Notes: generated by a model from the letters alone, not told the origin. A DNA stretch of 14,090 bases from Betaproteobacteria bacterium (GCA_009923895.1 RFSP01000023.1:1-14090); one strand, 5' to 3'. Positions 1 through 6,009 are shown, numbered from the stretch's first letter. Program-made: numbers and translations.

Positions 1-18
1 GCCCGCTGCGCAGCGGGC
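1..18. repeat. Perfect palindrome downstream of aapJ
   Basis: GCCCGCTGCGCAGCGGGC is fully self-complementary and would form a 7-bp GC-rich stem with a GCGC loop. It lies 26 nt after the aapJ stop on the minus strand. It could be a terminator stem or an intercistronic hairpin that protects the binding-protein mRNA, as is common between binding-protein and permease genes. The bases that would show a U-tract or a following permease gene are outside the window, so the role is undecided. Confidence 0.5.
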
Positions 19-44
19 CGTGCCATCGGTGGAAGACCGAAGGA

Positions 45-1079
45 TTAGCGCACCGGCGGGGCGTACATCAGGCCGCCCTTGTTCCACAGGTTGTTGGCGC
101 CACGGGGCAGTTTGAGCGTGGTCTTGGGACCCACATTGCGCTCAAAGATTTCCCCGTAATTGCCCACCGCCTTGATGGCGCGATAAGCCCAGTCTTTGTC
201 CAGACCGAGCAGCTTGCCAGTGTCTTCCGAGACGCCCAGAATGCGCTGCACCACGGGGTCGGTGCTGGACTTCATCTGGTCCACATTGGCCTGGGTGATG
301 CCGTACTCTTCGGCCTCGATCAAGGCGAAGACCACCCACTTCACGATGGCAAAGAACTCGTCATCGCCACGACGCACGGAGGGGCCCAAGGGCTCTTTGG
401 AGATGAGCTCGGGCAGGATCAGGTGGTCGTCCGGGTTGGAGGCTTCTTTGTTGCGAACCGAGGCCAAGCCGGATGCATCGGTGGTGTAGGCCTGGCAGCG
501 ACCGGCAAAGTAAGCCTTGTTGGTGGCTTCTTGCGTGTCAAAGACGACGGGCTTCATGTTGAGCTTCATCGCTTTGGAGTAGTCGTTGAGGTTCTTTTCA
601 GTGGTGGTGCCCGACTGCACGCACACCGTGGCGCCCTTGAGCTTGGTGGCGCTGGTGATCTTGCTCTTCTTGGGGACCATGAAGCCTTGGCCGTCGTAGT
701 AGGTCACGCCGGTGAAGTGCAGGCCCAGCGACGCGTCGCGGGTCAGCGTCCAGGTGGTGTTGCGCGACAGCATGTCGATTTCGCCCGACTGCAGCACCGC
801 AAAGCGCTGGGAGGCGTTCAGCGGGGTCCACTTGATCTTGCTGGCGTCACTGAGGACCGTGGCGGCCACGGCCTTGCAGACGTCCACGTCCAGGCCACTC
901 CAATTGCCTTGGCTGTCCGCCGCGGCGAATCCAGGCAAGCTGGGGTTGACGCCGCACACCAGTTGCCCACGGGCCTTGATGGCGTCCAGGGTCTTGCCTG
1001 CATGGGCCGGCATGGTGCACAGGACGCCGGCAGCGAGTGCTGCGCCGAGAGCCGCGCGTTGGGAGATCTTCTTCAGCAT
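45..1079 (-). CDS. aapJ: General L-amino acid ABC transporter, periplasmic substrate-binding protein (AapJ/BztA family)
   Basis: This 344-aa protein captures polar and other L-amino acids in the periplasm and delivers them to an AapQM/AapP-type permease. Residues 1-27 form a signal peptide (KK, hydrophobic core, AHA cleavage site before GK). The mature part follows AapJ closely: a CGVNPSLPGFAA-like segment, SGLDVDVCKAVAA, LQSGEIDMLSRNTTWT, VTYYDGQGFMV, CVQSGTTTE, YTTDASGL, KEPLGPSVRRGDD, GITQANVDQMK, GNYGEIFERN and a C-terminal YAPPVR, all hallmarks of the AapJ/BztA group within the family-3 binding proteins. I chose ATG 1079 because it begins the signal peptide and has AGGAG at 1090-1094; the in-frame extension to 1232 runs through the promoter and has no domain content. 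The permease genes should lie left of the window. A sigma-54 promoter upstream suggests nitrogen control. Confidence 0.93.
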   Translation of the reverse strand: MLKKISQRAALGAALAAGVLCTMPAHAGKTLDAIKARGQLVCGVNPSLPGFAAADSQGNWSGLDVDVCKAVAATVLSDASKIKWTPLNASQRFAVLQSGEIDMLSRNTTWTLTRDASLGLHFTGVTYYDGQGFMVPKKSKITSATKLKGATVCVQSGTTTEKNLNDYSKAMKLNMKPVVFDTQEATNKAYFAGRCQAYTTDASGLASVRNKEASNPDDHLILPELISKEPLGPSVRRGDDEFFAIVKWVVFALIEAEEYGITQANVDQMKSSTDPVVQRILGVSEDTGKLLGLDKDWAYRAIKAVGNYGEIFERNVGPKTTLKLPRGANNLWNKGGLMYAPPVR

Positions 1080-1131
1080 GTTGTGTTTGCTCCTAGTAAA
1101 GAAAGCGGGTTGCGCCATGTCCCCATCGGGT

Positions 1132-1146
1132 CCCCGTTCGCCGGGG
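1132..1146 (-). other. Hairpin in the aapJ leader
   Basis: In the roughly 95-nt leader between the predicted sigma-54 start and the aapJ ATG, CCCCG and CGGGG form a 5-bp stem around a 5-nt loop. The flanking GCCAT/ATGGC pair (1114-1118 and 1147-1151) can close a larger stem around it. The structure is visible in the sequence; any regulatory or mRNA-stability role is a guess. Confidence 0.3.
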
Positions 1147-1183
1147 ATGGCCAGGGGTGGCGAAGGTAGCCGCAAATTCGGCT

Positions 1184-1199
1184 TGCATCCATTGTGCCA
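1184..1199 (-). promoter_or_regulatory. Sigma-54 (-24/-12) promoter for aapJ
   Basis: Read on the minus strand the site is TGGCAC-AATGG-ATGCA. The sigma-54 consensus is TGGCAC-N5-TTGCA, so it differs at one position and keeps the invariant GG and GC at the correct spacing. It faces aapJ and would start RNA near 1173, giving a leader of about 95 nt. Amino acid uptake operons are classic NtrC/sigma-54 targets, so the context fits. I found no convincing NtrC enhancer pair (TGCAC...GTGCA) upstream; an activator site may be degenerate or lie inside the nudJ gene. Confidence 0.6.
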
Positions 1200-1233
1200 A
1201 TCCCCAAGGGGGTGGGCCCACATTATTCGCATT

Positions 1234-1728
1234 TCAACCCTTAATTTCAGGGATTTTCAGGGATTCATGGGCGTGCAGCAGACTCAACGGGTGGCGTTGA
1301 CCGGCGTGGTGGTCTTCTATGCACTGCAGGACCAGGGGGCTGCGGTGGCGCGCTTGGCTGGCCCGCACTTCATCCAAATTCAGCCACAGGGTCCGAACGA
1401 TCCCGCAGTCCAGTGCCCGGTCGCTGAGGGGCGCTGAGACGGTGCCACAAAAGGCCATGCGAACGTAAGTGACGTCTTGCTGGGCGGCCGGGCGCTGAAA
1501 GCGCGACAGGTACACGCCCACCAGGGCCTCGGGTACAAAGGGATGGGCGGTCTCCTCCAGGACCTCCCGGATCACCGCCTCGATCAGGGTTTCCCCTTGT
1601 TCGAGATGGCCTGCCGGGTTGTTCAACCGCAGTCCCTCGGGGGTTTGTTCCTCCACGAGCAGGTAGAGCCCGTTACGTTCGATAATGCCGGCCACGGTGA
1701 GGCTGGGTCGCAAGCGCTGTTCGGTCAT
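1234..1728 (-). CDS. nudJ: NudJ-type Nudix hydrolase (nucleotide/thiamine-pyrophosphate phosphatase)
   Basis: This 164-aa cytosolic Nudix enzyme is expected to hydrolyse nucleoside di/triphosphates or HMP/thiamine pyrophosphate with Mg2+. The Nudix box spans about residues 40-61 (GHLEQGE, seven residues, then REVLEET), with the metal-binding REVLEE intact and the usual final Gly replaced by Ala. It matches E. coli NudJ beyond the box: TVAGIIERNGLYLLVEE near the N-terminus, NNPAGHLEQGETL, and a C-terminal DCGIVRTLW...ASQARHRSPLVLQCI block. The start is ATG 1728; the in-frame extension to 1794 has no Nudix similarity and enters the pntAA promoter region. No strong Shine-Dalgarno is seen. It is divergent from pntAA, 154 nt upstream of aapJ, and the aapJ promoter lies just after its stop. 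Confidence 0.85.
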   Translation of the reverse strand: MTEQRLRPSLTVAGIIERNGLYLLVEEQTPEGLRLNNPAGHLEQGETLIEAVIREVLEETAHPFVPEALVGVYLSRFQRPAAQQDVTYVRMAFCGTVSAPLSDRALDCGIVRTLWLNLDEVRASQARHRSPLVLQCIEDHHAGQRHPLSLLHAHESLKIPEIKG

Positions 1729-1735
1729 GCCCGGA

Positions 1736-1749
1736 TTGTCGCGCGACAA
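1736..1749. promoter_or_regulatory. 14-bp perfect palindrome in the nudJ-pntAA divergent gap
   Basis: TTGTCGCGCGACAA is a perfect dyad in the 89-nt space between nudJ and pntAA, starting 7 nt upstream of the nudJ ATG. Its place and symmetry suit an operator for a dimeric repressor acting on one or both genes. I recognise no known regulator consensus, and no clear sigma-70 boxes are visible next to it. Confidence 0.3.
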
Positions 1750-1817
1750 CCACCGGCTGCGGGCCAGACCTGTGCTAGCGTGCAGGGCCCCCACAAATCA
1801 AGAAGAGGGATGGATTT

Positions 1818-2951
1818 ATGCTGATTGGAGTGCCGTTGGAGACCCATGCTGGCGAGACCCGCGTGGCTGTCACGCCAGAAACCGCCAAGAAGCTCACCGC
1901 ACAGGGCCATACCGTGCAGGTGCAATCGGGCGCGGGTGTCGCGGCCAGCGCCACCGATGAGGCCTACCTCGCCGTGGGGGCGCAGGTGGTGGACCGCAGC
2001 GCAGCGCTCGGCGCCGATTTGGTGCTCAAAGTGCGCATTCCCAGCGACGAGGAATGCACCTTGATGAAGCGGGGTGCGGCCTTGGTGGGCATGCTCAACC
2101 CCTTTGATGGGGAGGGTTTGCAGCGCCTGGCCGCAGCCGGACTCACCAGTTTTGCCTTGGAGGCTGCGCCCCGGACCACCCGGGCGCAAAGCATGGACGT
2201 GCTGTCGTCGCAGGCCAATATTGCGGGCTACAAGGCGGTGATGATGGCCGCTGATCGTTATCAGCGGCTGTTTCCCATGTTGATGACCGCCGCGGGCACC
2301 ATCAAAGCGGCCCGCGTGGTGGTGCTGGGCGTGGGGGTGGCGGGTTTGCAGGCCATTGCCACGGCCAAGCGCTTGGGCGCGGTCATTGAAGCTTCTGACG
2401 TGCGCCCCAGCGTCAAAGAGCAGGTGGAGTCGCTGGGCGCGAAGTTCATTGATGTGCCTTATGAAACCGCCGAGGAAAAAGAGGCGGCCGAGGGCGTGGG
2501 GGGCTACGCCCGCCCCATGCCGGCCAGCTGGCTCGAGCGGCAAAAGGTCGAGGTCGCCAAGCGGGTGGCCCAGGCCGACGTGGTCATCTCGACCGCGCTC
2601 ATTCCGGGGCGTCCTGCACCCGTCTTGATCACCGAGGCCATGGTGCAGTCCATGAAGCCCGGATCGGTCATCGTGGACATGGCTGCGGGCAAGGGCCCCT
2701 CGGGCAGCGATGGCAATTGCCCCTTGACCCAGGCGGGACAGACGGTGCAGGTGCACGGTGTGACGATCATCGGGGAGACCAACATCCCCGCGTTGGTGGC
2801 CGCGGACAGCTCGAGTCTGTATGCGCGAAACGTGCTGGATTTTCTCAAGCTGGTCATCACCAAAGAGGGGACCCTGCAGGTGCCCATGGACGACGACATC
2901 GTCGCCGCCTGCCTCATGACCCAAGACGGCGAAGTGCGCCGCAAGTCTTGA
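1818..2951 (+). CDS. pntAA: NAD(P) transhydrogenase subunit alpha part 1, NAD(H)-binding domain I
   Basis: This 377-aa soluble subunit binds NAD(H) and exchanges hydride with NADP(H) held by PntB, driven by proton entry through the membrane domain. The N-terminal AlaDH/PNT lobe starts with GVPLETHAGETRVAVTPE (residues 4-21). RTTRAQSMDVLSSQANIAGY (119-138) is the conserved interface and NAD-site block. The Rossmann loop is GVGVAGLQA (171-179), followed by EASDVRPSVKEQ. The mobile loop with its tyrosine is near GGYARPMP (228-235), and GETNIPALVAADSSSLYARN (319-338) closes the fold. The length is that of the split alpha1 subunit seen in many proteobacteria, without the membrane helices of fused PntA. 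ATG 1818 has GAGGGA at 1805-1810. It is the first gene of the operon. Confidence 0.96.
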   Translation: MLIGVPLETHAGETRVAVTPETAKKLTAQGHTVQVQSGAGVAASATDEAYLAVGAQVVDRSAALGADLVLKVRIPSDEECTLMKRGAALVGMLNPFDGEGLQRLAAAGLTSFALEAAPRTTRAQSMDVLSSQANIAGYKAVMMAADRYQRLFPMLMTAAGTIKAARVVVLGVGVAGLQAIATAKRLGAVIEASDVRPSVKEQVESLGAKFIDVPYETAEEKEAAEGVGGYARPMPASWLERQKVEVAKRVAQADVVISTALIPGRPAPVLITEAMVQSMKPGSVIVDMAAGKGPSGSDGNCPLTQAGQTVQVHGVTIIGETNIPALVAADSSSLYARNVLDFLKLVITKEGTLQVPMDDDIVAACLMTQDGEVRRKS

Positions 2952-2998
2952 GCGGTTTCGCCAACCCCTGCAGTCAAGCCATTTTCAAGGACGACCCG

Positions 2999-3316
2999 AT
3001 GGACATCGTTTCTCCCACCCTGACCAACCTCATCATCTTTGTGCTGGCCATCTATGTGGGCTATCACGTGGTGTGGACGGTCACCCCTGCGCTTCACACG
3101 CCGTTGATGGCTGTCACCAACGCCATCTCGGCCATTGTCATCGTGGGGGCCATGTTGGCCGCTGCCCTCACCGAAACCGAACTGGGCAAAACCATGGGCG
3201 TGCTCGCGGTGGCCTTGGCCGCCGTCAATGTCTTTGGTGGGTTCTTGGTGACCCGCCGCATGCTTGAGATGTTCAAGAAGAAAGACAAGGCGCCGGCCAA
3301 GAAGGAGGCCCACTGA
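2999..3316 (+). CDS. pntAB: NAD(P) transhydrogenase subunit alpha part 2, membrane subunit
   Basis: This 105-aa subunit supplies the alpha part of the proton-conducting membrane domain. Three hydrophobic helices are visible at about residues 9-27, 37-57 and 65-85, followed by a lysine-rich tail (KKKDKAPAKKEAH). The pattern TNLIIFVLAIYVGYHVVW...TPALHTPLMAVTNAISAIVIVGAM is highly characteristic of PntAB. ATG 2999 is preceded by AAGGA at 2987-2991. The gap after pntAA is 47 nt, and the stop codon overlaps the ATG of the next small gene by one base (TGATG). Confidence 0.95.
   Translation: MDIVSPTLTNLIIFVLAIYVGYHVVWTVTPALHTPLMAVTNAISAIVIVGAMLAAALTETELGKTMGVLAVALAAVNVFGGFLVTRRMLEMFKKKDKAPAKKEAH
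3301..3308 (+). promoter_or_regulatory. Strong Shine-Dalgarno for the small pnt-operon gene
   Basis: GAAGGAGG ends 7 nt before the ATG at 3316 and is a near-perfect match to the anti-Shine-Dalgarno sequence. It sits inside the last codons of pntAB, where it encodes part of the tail. It is stronger than the ribosome site of any other gene in this operon and supports translation of the 59-codon gene. Confidence 0.7.
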
Positions 3317-3495
3317 TGAAGCCTCACGTGTGGGTCCCTCCGGTGGTCTTTTTGATCACCGCCTTGGGCGCGTTGTTTTTGTTGAGAGCCGCCGACCTTG
3401 GCGGTGACTATCGGGTCTGGATGGCCATGGCGGCGGGCATGTTGGTCACGGCGCTCGTGCAATCGAAGATGAAGGTGCGGGGGGATCAACCATGA
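3316..3495 (+). CDS. Small two-helix membrane protein inserted between pntAB and pntB (unknown function)
   Basis: This short ORF of 59 codons fills the gap between pntAB and pntB. Its ATG overlaps the pntAB stop (TGATG) and its TGA overlaps the pntB start (ATGA), so it looks translationally coupled at both ends. The protein begins MKPHVWVPPVV and ends KMKVRGDQP. Two hydrophobic segments, about residues 5-23 and 32-50, are joined by a short polar turn (RAADLGGDYR). Positive charges at both termini predict a hairpin with both ends in the cytoplasm. Codon choice, including frequent TTG leucine, matches the neighbours. I do not recognise the family. Its position suggests an accessory subunit or assembly factor of the transhydrogenase, but this is inference; the alternative is a fortuitous ORF in a spacer, which the strong ribosome site and exact overlaps argue against. 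Confidence 0.75.
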   Translation: MKPHVWVPPVVFLITALGALFLLRAADLGGDYRVWMAMAAGMLVTALVQSKMKVRGDQP

Positions 3496-4928
3496 GCATG
3501 AACGTGGTGACACTGTTGTATTTGGTGGCCAGCGTGTGCTTTATTCAGGCCCTCAAAGGCCTGAGCCACCCCACCACCTCCATCCGCGGCAACGTGTTTG
3601 GCATGGTGGGCATGACCATTGCGGTGCTGACCACCGCGGCCCTCATCGTCAAGCTCTCCGCCAGTGCATCAACATCCGGGCTTCAAGGCATGGTGTGGGT
3701 GCTGGGCGGCTTGTTGGCCGGCGGCACCGTGGGGGCGGTCATGGCTCAACGCGTCGAGATGACCAAGATGCCTGAGCTGGTGGCCTTTATGCACAGCATG
3801 ATCGGCCTGGCGGCGGTGTTCATCGCCGTGGCTGCGGCCGTGGAGCCCTGGGCTTTTGGCATCGTGGCCAAGGGCGGCGCCATCCCCATGGGCAACCGCA
3901 TTGAGCTGGCACTGGGTGCGGGCATTGGCGCCATCACCTTCAGTGGCTCGGTGATCGCGTTCGGCAAACTGTCGGGCAAGTACAAATTCCGTTTGTTCCA
4001 AGGTGCTCCGGTGGTTTTTTCGGGGCAGCATCTCATCAACCTGGTGCTGGGCCTGCTGACCGTGGCGCTGATCGTTGCTTATGCGGTGAACCAGTCCAAT
4101 GAGATCTTCTTGGCTCTCTTGGTGCTGACCTTTGTGTTGGGCGTGCTCATCATCATCCCCATTGGGGGCGCTGACATGCCGGTGGTGGTGTCCATGCTCA
4201 ACAGCTATTCGGGCTGGGCCGCTGCAGGGATAGGCTTTTCGCTGAACAACTCCATGCTCATCATTGCGGGCTCGCTGGTGGGCAGTTCCGGGGCCATCCT
4301 GAGCTACATCATGTGCAAGGCCATGAACCGCTCATTTTTCAATGTCATCTTGGGCGGCTTTGGCGGTGAGACGGGCGCGGCGGCAGCCGGGGGTGCGGTG
4401 CAGCGCAACGTCAAGAGCGGCAGCGCCGACGATGCGGCCTTCATCATGGGCAATGCCGAGACGGTCATCATCGTTCCAGGCTATGGTTTGGCGGTGGCCC
4501 GCGCGCAGCATGCGGTCAAGGAGCTCGCAGCCAAGCTGACCGAAAAGGGTGTGACGGTGAAGTACGCCATCCACCCCGTGGCCGGTCGCATGCCGGGGCA
4601 TATGAACGTGCTCTTGGCCGAGGCCGAGGTGCCTTATGACCAGGTCTTTGAGATGGAAGACATCAACGGCGAATTTGGTCAGGCCGACGTGGCCATCATC
4701 TTGGGGGCCAACGACGTGGTCAACCCGGCCGCCCTGCAAAAGGGCAGCCCCATCTACGGCATGCCCATTCTCGAGGCCTACAAGGCCAAGACCGTGATCG
4801 TGAACAAGCGCTCCATGGCCGCCGGGTATGCGGGCCTGGACAATGAGCTCTTCTACATGGACAAGACCATGATGGTCTTTGGCGACGCCAAGAAGGTTGT
4901 CGAAGACATGGTCAAAGCCATCGAGTGA
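3492..4928 (+). CDS. pntB: NAD(P) transhydrogenase subunit beta
   Basis: This 478-aa subunit has a multi-helix membrane domain II (residues 1 to about 275) that carries protons and a C-terminal domain III (about 290-478) that binds NADP(H). Visible marks include HPTTSIRGN (26-34), the membrane histidine in AFMHSMIGLAAVF (H101, equivalent by motif to E. coli beta-His91), IGGADMPVVVSMLNSYSGW (224-242, with the conserved Asp), the domain III dinucleotide loop GYGLAVARAQ (330-339), GRMPGHMNVLLAEA, DINGEFGQADVAIILGAND, and NKRSMAAGYAGLDNELF. The length is normal. ATG 3492 overlaps the preceding stop by ATGA, and the stop overlaps the GTG of mtnN. Confidence 0.97.
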   Translation: MSMNVVTLLYLVASVCFIQALKGLSHPTTSIRGNVFGMVGMTIAVLTTAALIVKLSASASTSGLQGMVWVLGGLLAGGTVGAVMAQRVEMTKMPELVAFMHSMIGLAAVFIAVAAAVEPWAFGIVAKGGAIPMGNRIELALGAGIGAITFSGSVIAFGKLSGKYKFRLFQGAPVVFSGQHLINLVLGLLTVALIVAYAVNQSNEIFLALLVLTFVLGVLIIIPIGGADMPVVVSMLNSYSGWAAAGIGFSLNNSMLIIAGSLVGSSGAILSYIMCKAMNRSFFNVILGGFGGETGAAAAGGAVQRNVKSGSADDAAFIMGNAETVIIVPGYGLAVARAQHAVKELAAKLTEKGVTVKYAIHPVAGRMPGHMNVLLAEAEVPYDQVFEMEDINGEFGQADVAIILGANDVVNPAALQKGSPIYGMPILEAYKAKTVIVNKRSMAAGYAGLDNELFYMDKTMMVFGDAKKVVEDMVKAIE

Positions 4929-5665
4929 CGCTGGCCGTCGTTGCGGCCCTGCACGACGAGTTGCGCTCGCTGCTGGCCCATCTGGAGAGCCCCCGGGTGG
5001 AAATGCGGGGCGGCCGCACGCTGCATCTGGGCCGCCTGGCCGGTCAGGACGTGGTGCTGGTACTCAGTGGCATTGGCAAGGTCGCCGCTGCGGCGACCGC
5101 GGCCTTGCTGATCGACCGATATGGGGTGCGTTCCATCTTGTTCACGGGGGTGGCCGGCGGATTGGCCCCGGACGTCGGGGTGGGTGACGTGGTGGTGGCC
5201 GATGCCTTGTTGCAGCACGACCTGGACGCGAGCCCTTTGTTCCCTCGTTGGGAAGTCCCCCTCACGGGCCGCTCTCGCTTTGCCACAGACCCTCCACGCA
5301 GCGCCGTGCTGCAATCGGCCGTGGATGAGGTGTTGGCCGCCTCGCATCCGGCGCTGGCGTCCTTTGGATTGAAGGCCACGCGGGCGCATCGAGGGTTGAT
5401 CGTGAGTGGCGATCGTTTTGTGTCATCGGCGGCTGAAAGCGCGGCGCTGCGCGAGGCTTTGCCCGACGCACTGGCCGTGGAGATGGAAGGCGCTGCCATG
5501 GCCCAGGTGTGCAGCGACTTTGGATGCCCCTTGACCGTGTTGCGCACCATCTCGGACCGCGCCGACGACGCCGCCCACGTCGACTTTCCGCGTTTCTTGC
5601 GCGAGGTGGCAGCGGAGTTCTCTCGAGACATCGTCTTGACAGCCCTGGCCAAGGGGCTGGGGTGA
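4925..5665 (+). CDS. mtnN: 5'-methylthioadenosine/S-adenosylhomocysteine nucleosidase
   Basis: This 246-aa cytosolic hydrolase cleaves adenine from S-adenosylhomocysteine, methylthioadenosine and 5'-deoxyadenosine, so it serves methyl recycling and removes inhibitory by-products. Active-site residues expected for the family are all present: Glu12 in ALHDEL, SGIGKVAAA (48-56), the FTGVAGGLAP strand (73-82), GLIVSGDRF (157-165), the ribose-binding VEMEGAAMA (185-193, Glu186/Glu188) and the catalytic Asp211 in RTISDRAD. The start is GTG 4925, overlapping the pntB stop by four bases (GTGA); no strong Shine-Dalgarno precedes it, consistent with translational coupling. It is the last gene of the pnt operon. 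PNP/UDP family members are alternatives, but the motif set is specifically MTAN. Confidence 0.9.
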   Translation: MTLAVVAALHDELRSLLAHLESPRVEMRGGRTLHLGRLAGQDVVLVLSGIGKVAAAATAALLIDRYGVRSILFTGVAGGLAPDVGVGDVVVADALLQHDLDASPLFPRWEVPLTGRSRFATDPPRSAVLQSAVDEVLAASHPALASFGLKATRAHRGLIVSGDRFVSSAAESAALREALPDALAVEMEGAAMAQVCSDFGCPLTVLRTISDRADDAAHVDFPRFLREVAAEFSRDIVLTALAKGLG

Positions 5666-5699
5666 CACGGGCACTCGGTCTTTTCGGATCTTCGTCAAG

Positions 5700-5836
5700 C
5701 TTGCCTACACCTCGCTTAGGCCCGCCAGTGGGGGGCCCGGCTATGCGCCGCGCCACCCCACCACCGGGCCTGGGCTGACATCGGGGCGAGGCCGCCGATG
5801 AGGCCTTGGGGAGGCCTTGGCATAGGTGTAGGCAGG
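5700..5836. repeat. Closed inverted-repeat element with two internal hairpins
   Basis: The gap between mtnN and fadD has no credible gene. GCCTACACCT (5703-5712) is exactly complementary to AGGTGTAGGC (5824-5833), and pairing extends slightly outward. Inside are two hairpins: 5718-5771, about 20 bp built from AGGCCCG/CGGGCCT, GTGGGG/CCCCAC, GGC/GCC and CGGC/GCCG around a TATGC loop; and 5779-5800, CATCGG/CCGATG closing a GGC/GCC stem. The layout is that of a folded RNA of about 137 nt, or of a MITE-like repeat with imperfect terminal inverted repeats. No target-site duplication is obvious, and I cannot match it to a known RNA family from the sequence. Confidence 0.5.
5800..5820. repeat. Tandem repeat of GAGGCCTTGG
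   Basis: Two copies of GAGGCCTTGG (5800-5809 and 5811-5820) are separated by one G, giving an 11-bp unit. Each holds the self-complementary AGGCCT, which can also pair with AGGCC at 5718-5722 and so compete with the larger hairpin. It lies in the otherwise unpaired strand of the inverted-repeat element. Confidence 0.55.
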
Positions 5837-5889
5837 GCCGCCGGTGATTGGGGGGTCTGGCGAAGCCACGGCCCCCCTCACCGGTGGCC
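5836..5889. terminator. Very strong 54-nt GC-rich hairpin after mtnN (possible terminator or mRNA-stabilising stem)
   Basis: The segment folds almost completely on itself: GGCC/GGCC, then CCGGTGA/TCACCGG, then six G paired with six C (5850-5855 with 5872-5877), then TGGC/GCCA around a GAA loop. Only small bulges interrupt it. No T-run follows on the plus strand, so it does not look like a standard intrinsic terminator; a 3'-end barrier for the pnt-mtnN transcript or part of a larger structured RNA is equally possible. It lies 120 nt upstream of the fadD start. Confidence 0.5.
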
Positions 5890-5943
5890 ACGCAAGGTGT
5901 CAGCTTAGAGCGTCCACACATCAGACCCTGGCCTTGAATCCCT

Positions 5944-5953
5944 GGGGATCCCC
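5944..5953. promoter_or_regulatory. GGGGATCCCC palindrome upstream of fadD
   Basis: This 10-bp perfect dyad lies 56 nt upstream of the fadD ATG, in the stretch where the promoter should be. It could be an operator half of a fatty-acid regulator, but it does not match a FadR or PsrA consensus I can recall, and no clear -35/-10 pair is visible around it. Confidence 0.2.
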
Positions 5954-5997
5954 TGATCCACGAGCCGTCAGGAAACGGTCAGAATCGCGAATGGTTC

Positions 5998-6005
5998 AAG
6001 GAGAT
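5998..6005 (+). promoter_or_regulatory. Shine-Dalgarno of fadD
   Basis: AAGGAGAT precedes ATG 6010 by 4 nt (6 nt from AAGGAG). It fixes the fadD start, which also matches the start of E. coli FadD. Confidence 0.6.
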
Positions 6006-6009
6006 CCGC

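Noticed and set aside
423..1169. Plus-strand 248-codon ORF opposite aapJ
   Set aside because: It is a GC-rich shadow frame with Val/Gly/His/Arg-rich composition and no domain, fully antisense to a strongly supported gene.
1080..1232. In-frame N-terminal extension of the aapJ reading frame to 1232
   Set aside because: It runs through the sigma-54 promoter and leader, has no similarity to the family, and places the clear signal peptide 51 residues inside the protein.
1246..1265. Tandem TTTCAGGGAT repeat near the nudJ stop
   Set aside because: It encodes the last residues of NudJ (KIPEIKG region) and two 10-bp copies alone give no sign of regulatory function.
1725..2924. Minus-strand 399-codon ORF opposite pntAA
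   Set aside because: The His/Gly/Arg-rich translation has no motif and mirrors the conserved pntAA coding sequence; such long antisense frames are common at this GC content.
5262..5921. Minus-strand ORF covering the mtnN end and the repeat element
   Set aside because: The Pro/Arg-rich translation lacks any motif, overlaps mtnN antisense, and its left part is explained by GC-rich inverted repeats.
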